This document shows positions 10,239 through 19,269 of a stretch of DNA of 64,000 nucleotides, in pieces. Source of the stretch: Chroococcus sp. FPU101 (lineage in GTDB: Bacteria; Cyanobacteriota; Cyanobacteriia; Cyanobacteriales; Microcystaceae); assembly GCF_017312365.1 (NCBI RefSeq), contig NZ_BLJI01000014.1:48206-112205 (forward strand), read 5' to 3'. The notes under the pieces are model-generated. The model made no database searches and had not been told where the DNA came from. It saw nothing but the letters and a program-made list of their open reading frames with translations. The position numbers were made by a program, and so were the translations under genes. Position 1 is the first letter of the stretch. The number at the start of each line of letters is the position of its first letter.

Positions 10239-10895
10239 ATGAAAACTTTAAAATCATCTAAAGCTTGGCGTGTCGGCTTGGTTGCGACTGCTGTTTCAAC
10301 TTTAGCAATAACAATCCCAGTTTCTGCACAAGTTTCTCCGAGTGGTACAACTTCTGGTTCTAGTACATCAGGCACAACTGGTACTACAGGAACTACTGGT
10401 ACAAGCACTACCGATCCAGCAGGAGCAACAAGAAGCACTGGAACCACGGGCAGCACTGGTTTAACAGGTACTTCTTCTACCGATACGACTGGAACCACTG
10501 GAACTACAGGTACTACAGGTACCACTGATACGATGGGAACCACAGGTACAGGTACTACCGATCCATCTGGAGCGACAAGAAGCACTGGAACATCTGGCAG
10601 CACTGGTTTAACAGGTACTTCTTCTACCGATACGACTGGAACTACAGGTACGACTGATTCCACTGGAACTACAGGTACGACTGACTCCACTGGAACAGGA
10701 ACCACTGGAACGACAAACACAACAGATCCTACGGTTGTAAATCGTTATGAAGATAATAATAACTGGGGTTGGCTTGGTTTACTTGGTTTGTTAGGTTTAT
10801 TTGGATTAAAACGTCGCAAACATGAGACAGTATATCGCAGCGACGTTAATACCGATCCAACAACAACCCGTTCTGGATCTGATTATTACAAATAA
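10239..10895 (+). CDS. Secreted Thr/Gly/Ser repeat protein with WGxxGxxG C-terminus
   Basis: 218 residues. A signal peptide ends near VSAQ (about residue 30). The middle (31-165) is low-complexity Thr-Gly-Thr/Ser-Gly sequence. The C-terminal segment [17 protein letters not shown] followed by KRRKHE fits the WGxxGxxG type of C-terminal membrane/sorting signal seen in cyanobacteria, a hydrophobic helix followed by basic residues. I infer an envelope-anchored protein with a flexible, perhaps glycosylated Thr-rich stalk. It may be cotranscribed with the small secreted gene at 10964 (68 bases on). A long opposite-strand frame rich in Val-Pro is only the antisense of the repeats. Confidence 0.75.
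   Translation: MKTLKSSKAWRVGLVATAVSTLAITIPVSAQVSPSGTTSGSSTSGTTGTTGTTGTSTTDPAGATRSTGTTGSTGLTGTSSTDTTGTTGTTGTTGTTDTMGTTGTGTTDPSGATRSTGTSGSTGLTGTSSTDTTGTTGTTDSTGTTGTTDSTGTGTTGTTNTTDPTVVNRYEDNNNWGWLGLLGLLGLFGLKRRKHETVYRSDVNTDPTTTRSGSDYYK
10410..10650 (+). repeat. Internal duplicated coding repeat
   Basis: Two copies of a segment of about 94 bases start at 10410 and 10557, 147 bases apart. Both encode TDP(A/S)[15 protein letters not shown] followed by [13 protein letters not shown]. Further ACTGG/ACAGGT triplet-scale repetition surrounds them. Length variation between strains is to be expected. Confidence 0.8.
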
Positions 10896-10963
10896 AGTTT
10901 TGAAGACCTACAAAACCCCCAAAACCATCCATTCTTAATATTGAAAAAATCAGGAGTAAACAA

Positions 10964-11347
10964 ATGAGTTTTGTCAAAAATATTTTTAAAGGTTTAAGTT
11001 TATTTGTCCTTAGCCTTAGCTTAGTCACTTTATTTATGATAAGCAATGCTCAAGCAGCGACAATAAATCCAAATAAAGTTGATCACTCCATTGAACCCGA
11101 AACCGCAGCATTTGAAAATGCTTCTAAAAGTGCTGATCATAGAGGTTTAGAACGCGCTCAAAACCAACTCAAAAAAACTGAGAACGATAATCGTGCTAGT
11201 TTTAATGAGCCATCACCCAGAGGACGTGACCTAAGAGCGTATGATGAAGATGCTAGTATCGGCGAAAAATTTAGCGATACTGTAGGAAATGCAAGCAGAA
11301 CGTTTAAAGAAGCAACTGAGTCTGTTCTAGAAAATAATCAATCATAA
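10964..11347 (+). CDS. Small secreted protein of unknown function
   Basis: 127 residues with a clear signal peptide: basic start MSFVKNIFKG, a hydrophobic core LSLFVLSLSLVTLFMI and a cleavage site after SNAQA. The mature part is hydrophilic, about 95 residues, rich in Asp, Glu, Asn and Arg, and without cysteine. It resembles the small secreted, possibly plant-LEA-like or stress-related proteins of cyanobacteria, but I do not recognise a family. AGGAG lies eight bases before the ATG. It follows the Thr/Gly-rich gene closely and may share its transcript. Confidence 0.65.
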   Translation: MSFVKNIFKGLSLFVLSLSLVTLFMISNAQAATINPNKVDHSIEPETAAFENASKSADHRGLERAQNQLKKTENDNRASFNEPSPRGRDLRAYDEDASIGEKFSDTVGNASRTFKEATESVLENNQS

Positions 11348-11396
11348 TAGATAGGATCGGGGCAAGCTAAAGTGATATCACTCATGAATTGAGCAA

Positions 11397-12440
11397 TTAA
11401 GGAGCTTCTATCTTAAAGATACTGCTTTTAAGTTGAACTTCTTCTTGAGGTAAATCATCTAGCTTGTCCCAAACTAATTGTAAGAGTTCCTCTAATCCAG
11501 TCCGCGATACAGCAGAAATCATAACGATCGGATCACGGGTTATTTGACTAAATTCGGTTCTTAAAAGTTCTATATCCTCTGGTAACACTGCATCGACTTT
11601 ATTCAAGGCTAGAACTTGTGGACGATCGATTAAACCTTTCCCGTAAGCTTCTAATTCTTGTTGAATAATCTGATAATCTTGCAAAGGATCTTCAGCCGTC
11701 AGATCAACTAAATGTAATAGTACGCGAGTTCGTTCGATATGACGCAAAAACTCATAGCCTAGACCAACTCCAGTATGCGCCCCCTCAATTAAACCAGGGA
11801 TATCTGCAAACACGGTTCCATCCCCTGTCGGTTTACGAACAACACCCAAATTAGGAACCAAAGTCGTAAAAGGATAATCAGCAATTTTGGGACGGGCTGC
11901 CGATAAAGCAGAAATTAAAGTGGATTTGCCCGCATTCGGTAAACCAATAATACCCACCTCAGCGAGTAATTTTAATTCCAGCCGTAAGTACTTATGTTCT
12001 CCTTCTAAACCAGGTAAAGCGTATTCAGGGGCGCGGTTACTGTTGCTTAAAAAATGCTTATTTCCCAGTCCACCTTTACCACCTTTGGCAACACAAAACC
12101 TTTGACCATGTGTCACTAAATCCCCTATCAGTTCCTCACTTTCAATATCATAAATAACTGTCCCGCAAGGAACTTCTACAATTAAATCTTTTCCATTAGC
12201 ACCAGTACGATTATTTGGCCCACCTCGCTTTCCATCATCCGCTTTAAACAGACGACTATATTTAAAATCAAGCAGAGTTTGTAAATTTTCCTGTGCAACG
12301 AAAATAACCGAACCGCCATAACCGCCATTACCTCCAGACGGGCCGCCTGCGGGTACATATTTTTCTCTAAGGAAGGCAACTAAACCATCTCCCCCTTTAC
12401 CACCAATAACTTCTATTTCTGAAAGATCAATAAACTGCAT
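11397..12440 (-). CDS. obg: GTPase Obg/CgtA
   Basis: 347 residues. Residues 1-158 form the glycine-rich Obg fold ([20 protein letters not shown]), followed by a GTPase domain with G1 [10 protein letters not shown] near 165, G3 DIPGL and G4 NKVD. The variable C-terminal OCT domain of some Obg proteins is absent, as in many cyanobacteria. Obg acts in late assembly of the large ribosomal subunit and in stress signalling. It lies ten bases downstream of the TerB/Mo-nitro_C gene on the same strand, so the two are likely cotranscribed. Confidence 0.96.
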   Translation of the reverse strand: MQFIDLSEIEVIGGKGGDGLVAFLREKYVPAGGPSGGNGGYGGSVIFVAQENLQTLLDFKYSRLFKADDGKRGGPNNRTGANGKDLIVEVPCGTVIYDIESEELIGDLVTHGQRFCVAKGGKGGLGNKHFLSNSNRAPEYALPGLEGEHKYLRLELKLLAEVGIIGLPNAGKSTLISALSAARPKIADYPFTTLVPNLGVVRKPTGDGTVFADIPGLIEGAHTGVGLGYEFLRHIERTRVLLHLVDLTAEDPLQDYQIIQQELEAYGKGLIDRPQVLALNKVDAVLPEDIELLRTEFSQITRDPIVMISAVSRTGLEELLQLVWDKLDDLPQEEVQLKSSIFKIEAP

Positions 12441-12449
12441 GAATAGTAC

Positions 12450-13139
12450 CTATATATATTCGGAAATGTCTTCCTTGCAATCATCAGCTAAGTAGGATAA
12501 CGCCCGAAAACGTAAGCCAACTAATTGTTCATACAAGGGATTAAGTTTACATAGCGGGGGAATATGAACAATTTTGTGTCCAAACAACTTGACATCCCGT
12601 TCAAAAGGACATTGAGGGGGAACCATTTTACAGATGAAACGGGCGACGCGAGGATCTTGTACATCCATCTCGTCTAACCAGTCTTTCATCGGATGTAATA
12701 CATCAGGGTGTGCATGAGGAGGGCTAACTAAATTTTCACGTTTGTATTCGGTTTCCTGTGTGTCTTGTGGAACTTCACACAGGGTATGTTGTAGGGCTTC
12801 CAATGCTTCTACTTTTACTCCCAACGCATCTCGAAACTTCAAGATAATCTCTGCTTCTTGACTAGAATATACGCCATCAGCAAGGGAAACTAGAACCGCC
12901 GTTCGTAAAAAGTTTTCGGCTGTGTGTTCGTCTTGTCCCAATTTTTCGGCTAAATCTTGTGGGGTGATGGATTGAAAAAATACATTTTCTTGACTGACTT
13001 CTAAATCTTTTGTGACTTGAGCAATCATATCCTGTTCTTCTGGATCAAAATGCCCATCCGCCCAAGCAATGGTTAATAAACCCCGTAACCAAGCCGAAAT
13101 TTGTTCATCGCTGTAACGATATTGAGTAGCAGTCACCAT
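12450..13139 (-). CDS. TerB-like / Mo-nitro_C domain protein
   Basis: 229 residues. The N-terminal 120 residues are helical and TerB-like (WADGHFDPEEQDMI and SLADGVYSSQEAEII repeat the pattern of acidic helix pairs). The C-terminal 80 residues match the family called 'Mo-dependent nitrogenase C-terminal' (CPFERDVKLFGHKIVHIP, PPLCKLNPLYEQL) with conserved cysteines. That family name reflects occurrence in nitrogenase-associated proteins; the domain is common in cyanobacteria that do not fix nitrogen, and nothing here points to nitrogen fixation. It is the first gene of a pair with obg. Function unknown. Confidence 0.8.
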   Translation of the reverse strand: MVTATQYRYSDEQISAWLRGLLTIAWADGHFDPEEQDMIAQVTKDLEVSQENVFFQSITPQDLAEKLGQDEHTAENFLRTAVLVSLADGVYSSQEAEIILKFRDALGVKVEALEALQHTLCEVPQDTQETEYKRENLVSPPHAHPDVLHPMKDWLDEMDVQDPRVARFICKMVPPQCPFERDVKLFGHKIVHIPPLCKLNPLYEQLVGLRFRALSYLADDCKEDISEYI

Positions 13140-13220
13140 AACAATTGATGATTAAGATTAACTTTTAGTTTGATCTTAGCTCTTTTTCACCCCCTCTTTA
13201 GTGAGAGATTCCTCTACTCT

Positions 13221-13805
13221 TCACTGATGCTGCACAATGACAGGGGTTCCGACTTTAACCAGTTCAAACATAGCAATCACATCTTTATTGAGCATTCTGA
13301 CACATCCATGCGATGCAGCTTGGCCAATACTGTTAATCGTTGGGGTGCCATGAAAGCCAATGTGGTTTTTACCATCTGTCCAAAAACCGATCCAACGTTC
13401 GCCAATGGGATTTTTTGGCCCTGCAGGAATCACTTTACCCGTCCAAGGATTTTGCCAAGTGGGGTTTCTCACCATTTGGATGATTTTAAAATTACCTGTT
13501 GGGGTTTCCCATCCTTTTTTCCCAACTGCTACAGGAAAACTTGCAACCTGTTTATCTCCTTTGAAAACAAAGACACGACGCTGTTTTAATTTCAAAACTA
13601 AGCGGGTTTCAATCAGTTCAGGGGGTTTAGTCGTCGGAGTCGAATTCGTCGGTAAGCTACCAGGGGGCGGAGTAATGGGGGTAACTGGGGTCTGATTTGG
13701 CTCTAAGGGAATGGTAGGAGTGACTGGGGTTTCTTGGGCGTTTAAAAAAGTATTGTTAAAGGATAATACAGCGAGTAGGGATAATAAAAAGCTAAGTTTT
13801 TGCAT
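13221..13805 (-). CDS. L,D-transpeptidase (YkuD family), exported
   Basis: 194 residues from the ATG at 13805 (a TTG two codons upstream is also in frame but less likely). A signal peptide is followed by a Pro/Thr-rich linker (about 25-65) and a YkuD catalytic domain. The active-site motif HGTPTINSIGQAASHGCVRM near residues 150-172 has the catalytic cysteine, histidine and arginine. Such enzymes form 3-3 crosslinks in peptidoglycan or attach proteins to it. The Pro-rich linker suggests a periplasmic enzyme spaced from the membrane. Confidence 0.9.
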   Translation of the reverse strand: MQKLSFLLSLLAVLSFNNTFLNAQETPVTPTIPLEPNQTPVTPITPPPGSLPTNSTPTTKPPELIETRLVLKLKQRRVFVFKGDKQVASFPVAVGKKGWETPTGNFKIIQMVRNPTWQNPWTGKVIPAGPKNPIGERWIGFWTDGKNHIGFHGTPTINSIGQAASHGCVRMLNKDVIAMFELVKVGTPVIVQHQ

Positions 13806-13858
13806 ATCCAATGATTTTTTATTTTTATTAATAGCACTTTTCCCAAATTATATAAAGA

Positions 13859-14500
13859 TTAAATTTGTTTAGTCGTGGCCAGTGTTGCAATTCCGATAAC
13901 TGGTATATGATGCGATCGCAAACATTTGACCGCCTCTTTTGCTGTTGTTCCAGTAGTATAAATATCATCGATTAATAGTACATTAGTTTTAGATTGATTT
14001 AATTTTCCAATTTTAAAGGCATTTTTAAGATTTTCTTCCCGTTCTTTGGGTTTTAAGCTATACATTGCCTTCGTTTCTTTACTTCGGATTAAAGCCTGTG
14101 GCTGTATCGGATAACCTGTGACTTGACTAAATCCTTTAGCAATTAATTCTGCTTGATTGAAACCTCTTTCTTTTAATTTTTGGGCATGAATCGGAATTGG
14201 AATCAAAATTAATTGTTTTCGCGCCAAGGATTTAAGCCAAGCTTGAGCGATCCATTGTCCCATCATTTCACCTAATTCAGCATGACGCTCGTATTTTAAT
14301 GCGGCGATCGCTTGTTTTAATTTCCCTTCATAGTTTCCCCACACAAATAAGGGGAGTTCATCCGACCAAAACTGAGCAGTATTTTTAAATTGCTGACTGT
14401 GGATTTGTTTTAAACAGTCTTGACAAATTTTTTGTTCTGTGATTCTTTCGCAAAGAGGACAATTTTGTTGTAAGAAAAGGGAGAGAAAAGATTTTAACAT
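13859..14500 (-). CDS. comF: ComF family amidophosphoribosyltransferase-like protein
   Basis: 213 residues. An N-terminal four-cysteine zinc finger (NCPLCERITEQKICQDC) is followed by a phosphoribosyltransferase fold with VLLIDDIYTTGTTAKEAVK near residue 175. This is the standard ComF architecture; ComF supports natural transformation in other bacteria, and comEC is 5 kb away. The 54 bases between this gene and the L,D-transpeptidase on the same strand would allow cotranscription. Confidence 0.9.
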   Translation of the reverse strand: MLKSFLSLFLQQNCPLCERITEQKICQDCLKQIHSQQFKNTAQFWSDELPLFVWGNYEGKLKQAIAALKYERHAELGEMMGQWIAQAWLKSLARKQLILIPIPIHAQKLKERGFNQAELIAKGFSQVTGYPIQPQALIRSKETKAMYSLKPKEREENLKNAFKIGKLNQSKTNVLLIDDIYTTGTTAKEAVKCLRSHHIPVIGIATLATTKQI

Positions 14501-14570
14501 TACGGCAGGATAATTCTAAAATTAAGGTTATTGGAACTTAGATTAAGCATCCAACAACCTAAGATCTAAT

Positions 14571-14849
14571 TTAGAGAATACCCGCATTAGACAAACCTAA
14601 TATCACTCCCGCTCCCAAAATATGCCCGAAACTAGCAGTAGCTAAAAGTTCGGGAACACCAAAAGGTTTACGTGAAGCTAACTGAGGAATGGGTAAACGA
14701 GGGCCTTTACTAGGGTTTTGAATTGCATAATAGCCAATGATGATCGCTAAGAGATTACAAAAAATCATGACTAATGCAGTTGAAGGACTCCAAGCGACAG
14801 TATGGGGTGTTGTAGGTTGTGCCGCTAAGATTAAGCTAGAAGTAAACAT
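14571..14849 (-). CDS. psaK: Photosystem I subunit PsaK (PsaK2-like)
   Basis: 92 residues with two transmembrane helices and the PsaK signature ELLATASFGHILGAGVILGL at the C-terminal helix. PsaK sits at the periphery of photosystem I. The 'GVPELLATASFGH' form resembles the high-light-induced PsaK2 of Synechocystis as I remember it, while the second copy at 15644 resembles PsaK1; this assignment is tentative. AAGGAG lies about eight bases before the ATG. The two psaK genes flank trpF, and this one is divergent from it. Confidence 0.93.
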   Translation of the reverse strand: MFTSSLILAAQPTTPHTVAWSPSTALVMIFCNLLAIIIGYYAIQNPSKGPRLPIPQLASRKPFGVPELLATASFGHILGAGVILGLSNAGIL

Positions 14850-14987
14850 TTGATTAACTCCTTAGTTAATAAATTTTTAGGTAATAATAATAACAAAAGG
14901 CATTATAGGAAGCTCTCAGCCCTAAAATAGATTTTGTTTGAATACTTAATGGTTTTTATTACGTTTTGCTACATCAATTAAGGATAA

Positions 14988-15614
14988 ATGAGAATTAAAA
15001 TTTGTGGAATCACTGAGCTTGAACAGGGAAAAGCGATCGCTCAATATGGCGCAACGGCTTTAGGATTTATGTGTGTGCCAACCTCACCCCGTTATGTCTC
15101 ACCTTCTGTGCTTAAAAGCCTAACAGAAAGCCTTTCAACAAAGATCGATTGCATTGGAGTGTTTGCTAATACAGAAACGGATTTAATTATTCAAATGGTT
15201 TCAGAGACAAGTTTAACAGGAATACAATTACATGGTGATGAATCTCCCGAATTTTGCTTTCATCTTAAACAGACTTTACCCCAAATTGAAATTATTAAAG
15301 CACTCAGAATTAAAACGACAGACGCTTTAGTTGAGTCCGAAGCATATTTTAATAGTGTTGATACGTTGCTGTTAGATGCTTATCATCCAAATTTACTCGG
15401 TGGGACGGGCAAAACCTTAGATTGGGACAAATTAGCCAGTTTTACGCCGCCTCTTCCCTGGTTACTGGCTGGCGGACTAACACCCGATAACATTAATGAT
15501 GCACTAAGTTTAACTTCTCCCAATGGCATTGATCTATCAAGTGGAGTAGAGCGATCGCCGGGGGATAAAGATTTAGCCAAAGTGAAAAAACTGTTTCAAC
15601 AGTTAGAGACGTAG
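14988..15614 (+). CDS. trpF: Phosphoribosylanthranilate isomerase
   Basis: 208 residues of a complete TIM-barrel TrpF: MRIKICGIT at the start with the catalytic cysteine, LGFMCVPTSPRYV, LLDAYHPNLLGGTGKTLDW with the catalytic aspartate, and the phosphate-binding GGLTPDN and SSGVE loops. It catalyses the third step of tryptophan synthesis. No leader peptide or terminator is visible in the 138 bases upstream, in contrast to aroF. It is transcribed between two psaK genes on the opposite strand. Confidence 0.96.
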   Translation: MRIKICGITELEQGKAIAQYGATALGFMCVPTSPRYVSPSVLKSLTESLSTKIDCIGVFANTETDLIIQMVSETSLTGIQLHGDESPEFCFHLKQTLPQIEIIKALRIKTTDALVESEAYFNSVDTLLLDAYHPNLLGGTGKTLDWDKLASFTPPLPWLLAGGLTPDNINDALSLTSPNGIDLSSGVERSPGDKDLAKVKKLFQQLET

Positions 15615-15643
15615 CATTTAGACTACGCCTCGATTGATTAATC

Positions 15644-15910
15644 TTAGAGTACGCCGAGTCTGGATAGACCTAGAATCGCACCTACTCCTAAGATATGACC
15701 AAAGCTAGTAGTACCGAGTAAAGCACCTAAGCTCAAACCACCAAATAATTCAGGGGAGGGTAACTGAGGCCCGTCTTTTTGTCTTTGGATGGTAGCTTTA
15801 CCAAAAGCGATCGCTATAATATTGCAGATAATCATGACAATAGCTACCTTGGGACTCCATTCAATCGTGCGGGGAACAGAAGATGCCGCAGCTACTAATA
15901 ATGTGTACAT
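15644..15910 (-). CDS. psaK: Photosystem I subunit PsaK (PsaK1-like)
   Basis: 88 residues, two transmembrane helices, with C-terminal TTSFGHILGVGAILGLSRLGVL and N-terminal WSPKVAIVMIICN. Shape and loop (FGGLSLGALLG) resemble PsaK1, the constitutive form. AAGGAGA precedes the ATG by seven bases. It converges with trpF, 29 bases between stops. It is about half identical by eye to the copy at 14571, so the pair is an old duplication rather than a recent one. Confidence 0.93.
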   Translation of the reverse strand: MYTLLVAAASSVPRTIEWSPKVAIVMIICNIIAIAFGKATIQRQKDGPQLPSPELFGGLSLGALLGTTSFGHILGVGAILGLSRLGVL

Positions 15911-16022
15911 TGAGTTCTCCTTAAAAAAAGGCTGTATTTAAGTCTAAATCTTAAATCAAAAGCGTCAACCTGATTAGAGAATGTGTTGCAATATTTAACG
16001 TAAGAAAGATTTTTTACCCCTA

Positions 16023-16050
16023 GCGACAAATTCTCAACATCTGCTATAAT
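16023..16050 (+). promoter_or_regulatory. Promoter of tRNA-Ser
   Basis: A perfect TATAAT at 16045-16050, with GCGACA at 16023-16028 as a weak -35 (spacer 16). The tRNA begins 17 bases after the -10 box. Confidence 0.6.
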
Positions 16051-16066
16051 GAAATTCTGTAATTTT

Positions 16067-16153
16067 GGAGAGGTGGCTGAGTGGTCGAAAGCGGCAGCCT
16101 GCTAAGTTGTTAGGGGAGCAATCCCCTCGAGGGTTCGAATCCCTCCCTCTCCG
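16067..16153 (+). tRNA. tRNA-Ser (anticodon GCU)
   Basis: 87 bases. Acceptor arm GGAGAGG (16067-16073) pairs with CCTCTCC (16146-16152), discriminator G at 16153. The anticodon loop CTGCTAA holds GCT at 16101-16103. A long variable arm (AGGGGAGCAATCCCCT) marks a class II tRNA, and the T-loop is GGTTCGAATCC. No CCA is encoded. It lies between psaK and the 3' end of dnaE. Confidence 0.97.
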
Positions 16154-16229
16154 TTCCAAACAAGCATTAAATTAAGGTAGTTTCTGAAAATCTGCTTGGT
16201 AGAACACGGCTACTGCACCCTGTGACCAA

Positions 16230-18886
16230 TCAGATATAATTTAGAAATAGAGTTTGAGTGGGCTTTAAAATACTAATCTGTTTTAAATTTAAGTCTTTCT
16301 CAAATATTTCATCAATGGGCAGCATTTCGCCATCTTCTGTCATGAACTTGTGGTCTTTGGTGGCTTTAATGATTGAACCATCTTCGAGAGTATATTTAAA
16401 AACTTCTTGTGTTCCTCGGTTGTGCCATTGTGCGATCGCTTGAGTATAAACATAGCCATTATGATCAACGGTATAAACAGTACACTCGATCTCTTCTTCG
16501 ACAATTTTTCCGATCGGCATTAATCCATATTCAACAGTTAATATTTGAGTATCATAACTGAGACAATATTCAGCAAAATTGACCATTTGATCGAATAAAT
16601 TTTCGGCCGTTTTTCGATCTACACCATTTTTCATCGAACCATCAATAAATGCCTCTCGATGTTTCTGCATCTCTGACATTTTTTTCTTACCCATCGCACG
16701 ACGCAATAAGTCAGCTTCTCCTAGAGAATAACCTGCTAAATCTTGCGCCATTTTCATGATTTGTTCTTGATACACAAGGACGGCGTAAGTTTCTTGTAAG
16801 ATCGGTTCTAGGAGAGTATGTTGATATTCAATTGGTTCTCGCCCATGTTTTCGATTAATAAATAAAGGAATAAGACCTGCATCTAATGGCCCTGGTCGAT
16901 AGAGAGCTAAAATAGAGGAAATATCTTCAATTCCAGAGGGTTTTAACTCTTGGACAATTTGCCGCATTCCTTGAGATTCTAGTTGGAAGATTCCTTCTAA
17001 ATCTCCTTTTTCTAACAATTCATAGGTTTTTTTGATATCGGGTGGAAGTTTTTTAACATCTCCTTTAGCTAATATTTTCATCGCTTTTCTTTCTTCTAAA
17101 GGAACTTGATCTAAATCAAGGTTATCTCCTTTATTTTGTTTAATAAATTCGACGGCTTTTTGCAGAGTTGTCAGGTTTTTAAGCCCCAAAAAGTCCATTT
17201 TTAATAAACCTAGGGCTCTAAATCCTCCATATAATATTGAGTAATCACTGCACCATCATTATTCTTTTGTAGCGGTACAATTTCATCTAAAGGTTGAGAA
17301 GAAATGACGACACCCGCCGCATGAACTCCAAAGGTTTTGTTAGTTCCTTCAATTCTTATGGCCATATCTAACCAGTGTTTTACTTGAGGATCTGAATCAT
17401 ATCTTTGTTTAAATTCGGGTTCAGGTGTTTGATCAGAAATCATGACAGCTAAAGGGGTTGGTTTACCCCGAGAAACTGGAATGAGTTTTGCCATTTTGTC
17501 TGATTCAGCGTAGGGAATATTTAATACTCTTGCAACATCTTTAAGAACTGCTTTTGAAGTGAGTCTGTTAAATGTAATAATTTGAGCAACATTCGCTTCA
17601 CCATATTTATCGGTGACATATTGAATCATTTCATCGCGTCTTTCAATACAAAAATCTGTATCAACATCTGGCATTGATTGACGTTCTGGATTTAAAAAAC
17701 GTTCAAATAATAATCCATGATGAACGGGATCAATATTTGTAATTTTAAGACAATAAGCTACTAAAGAACCCGCGGCTGATCCTCTACCTGGCCCAACAGG
17801 AATATTATGATCTCTAGCGTATTTAATATAATCCCAAACAACTAAAAAATAGGTAGAAAATCCCATTTTCTGTAGCATTTTTAATTCATATTCTAAACGC
17901 TGTTTATAAACGGGATCAATTTCAGAACGGGTGCGACATTTTAATCGTTCTTGTAATCCTTGCCAAGCAATTTCTTCAACATAACTATCAGCATTATGTC
18001 CAGGGGGGACGGGATATTTAGGTAAGCGAGGCTCCCCCATAATATGATAAGGTTCAACTTTTTCGGCAACTTCTACGGTATTGTTAATTGCTGATTCGAT
18101 AATTTCTTCTGATAAATGATCCCGAAATAATAACCGCATTTCGTCAGCCGATTTTAGATATTCATTTCCACTATATCTAAGGCGTTTTTCTTCGGTAATT
18201 AGTTTCCCTGTTTGAATACATAATAAAGCATCATGTGCTTCTACATCGTAACAAGATGTAAAATGAGAATCATTGGTTGCGACAATTTTTATATTTAATT
18301 CTTTGGCAATTTTGGCAATTTCTACATTGACGATTCGATCTTCGGAATAACCATGATCTTGTATTTCTAAGTAATAATCATCACCAAAAACTTTTTTATA
18401 CCATTTAGCAACTTCTTTCGCTCTTGCTTTGTCTCCTGCTAATATTGCTTGTGGTACTTCTCCTCCTAAACAAGCGCTAGTGACAATTAATCCTTCGTGA
18501 TATTTTTCAAGTAAATCTTTATTAATACAAGGACGTGCAAAAATACCTTTACCCTGCATTCCTTGAAGATGAGAAATAGAGGTTAATTTAACTAGATTTT
18601 TGTAACCTTGTGTATTTTTAGCTAAAACAACTTGATGATATTTACGAATTTTTTGTTTAACTTCAATATCACCGTTGATCACATACATTTCATTGCCAAT
18701 AATCGGTTTAATATTTTTATTACGGCAAGTTTTCATCAATTCGATCGCACCATACATCACTCCATGATCTGTAACTGCGATCGCACTCATTCCTAATTCG
18801 ACAGCACGATCAATTAATTGCGGTAACTGTGAAGCACCATCAAGTAAACTGTAATCACTGTGTATGTGTAATCCAACAAATGACAT
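16230..18886 (-). CDS. dnaE: DNA polymerase III alpha, N-terminal half with N-intein; 1-nt frameshift
   Basis: Cyanobacteria make DnaE from two genes joined by protein trans-splicing; this is the N-half. It has the PHP domain ([13 protein letters not shown], residues 4-17), [11 protein letters not shown], and the catalytic PDVDTDF. The frame is interrupted: codons up to 17213 read ...MEDLEP then TAG, while the continuation [10 protein letters not shown] lies in the -1 frame. Restoring one C to the CCC at 17213-17215 gives EPLGLLKM and an extein of 558+5+211=774 residues, equal to the Synechocystis N-extein as I remember it. The essential gene and the C-run suggest a sequencing or homopolymer error; a real mutation cannot be excluded. 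Extein ends at Tyr before the intein Cys at 16565. The C-half is not in the window. Confidence 0.9.
16233..16565 (-). other. Split intein, N-terminal fragment (DnaE-N intein)
   Basis: 111 residues beginning with the nucleophile Cys of [14 protein letters not shown], directly after the extein ...NFAEY. Block B shows ATKDHKFMT with the TxxH motif; [11 protein letters not shown] ends the conserved part, followed by about 14 extra residues before the stop. It is very like the Npu-type DnaE inteins. Lys and Met at positions tied to fast splicing (in TKDHKFM and EMLPID) are present, so I predict rapid trans-splicing once paired with the C-intein half. Confidence 0.95.
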
Positions 18887-19011
18887 AAGAGTATAATTTA
18901 GATGAGTCTCGCTTTTTTATTATGGCTTATACAGAATAGTTCGGAAGGATTATACTAGAAAGTTTTTATTAAGTTATATTAGATTAAGCTATTCTTAAAG
19001 TTGAGAAAACA

Positions 19012-19269
19012 ATGAAATAATCAGTATTAGGTATTCAAGAAGGAATTTGGATTGATAAAAGCTGGCTAGAGCAAGCAGGATTAGGAAAAGAAAAGTTACA
19101 AATTTTCGTTCAGCAAGGTAATCTTCGGATACAGGCAGCATCAGATACAGATCTATGGACAGAAGAAGCAATTAATGTTTTTCGTTCTTTAGAAGAAGAT
19201 GCTGATGTCGGACAATTGAAGAACACATCAATTAATCATGATTATTACCTTTACAGTAAACCTGAATGA
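19012..19269 (+). pseudogene. Decayed antitoxin of a VapBC-like pair
   Basis: From ATG at 19012 the third codon is TAA; apart from this the frame is open for 86 codons (SVLGIQEGIWIDKSWLEQ ...) to a TGA at 19267-19269. The product would be a small antitoxin of the AbrB/MraZ-unlike, VapB-like size often found before PIN toxins. Its stop overlaps the ATG of the next decayed frame (ATGA), the usual toxin-antitoxin overlap. No Shine-Dalgarno sequence could rescue it downstream, as no early in-frame ATG exists. Confidence 0.65.

Noticed and set aside
10217..10720. Long opposite-strand frame rich in Val-Pro
   Set aside because: It is the antisense of the Thr/Gly repeat gene; the repeats keep other frames open. 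No start signal or domain.
12450..13139. Nitrogenase component
   Set aside because: The domain name mentions nitrogenase, but no nif genes are nearby and the domain is widespread in non-fixing cyanobacteria.
14850..14987. Aromatic leader peptide before trpF
   Set aside because: No Trp-rich small frame, no terminator; the gap looks like an ordinary divergent promoter region.
17207..17216. Programmed ribosomal frameshift in dnaE
   Set aside because: No -1 slippery heptamer or downstream stem at the site; a missing C in a C-run explains the break better and gives the expected extein length.
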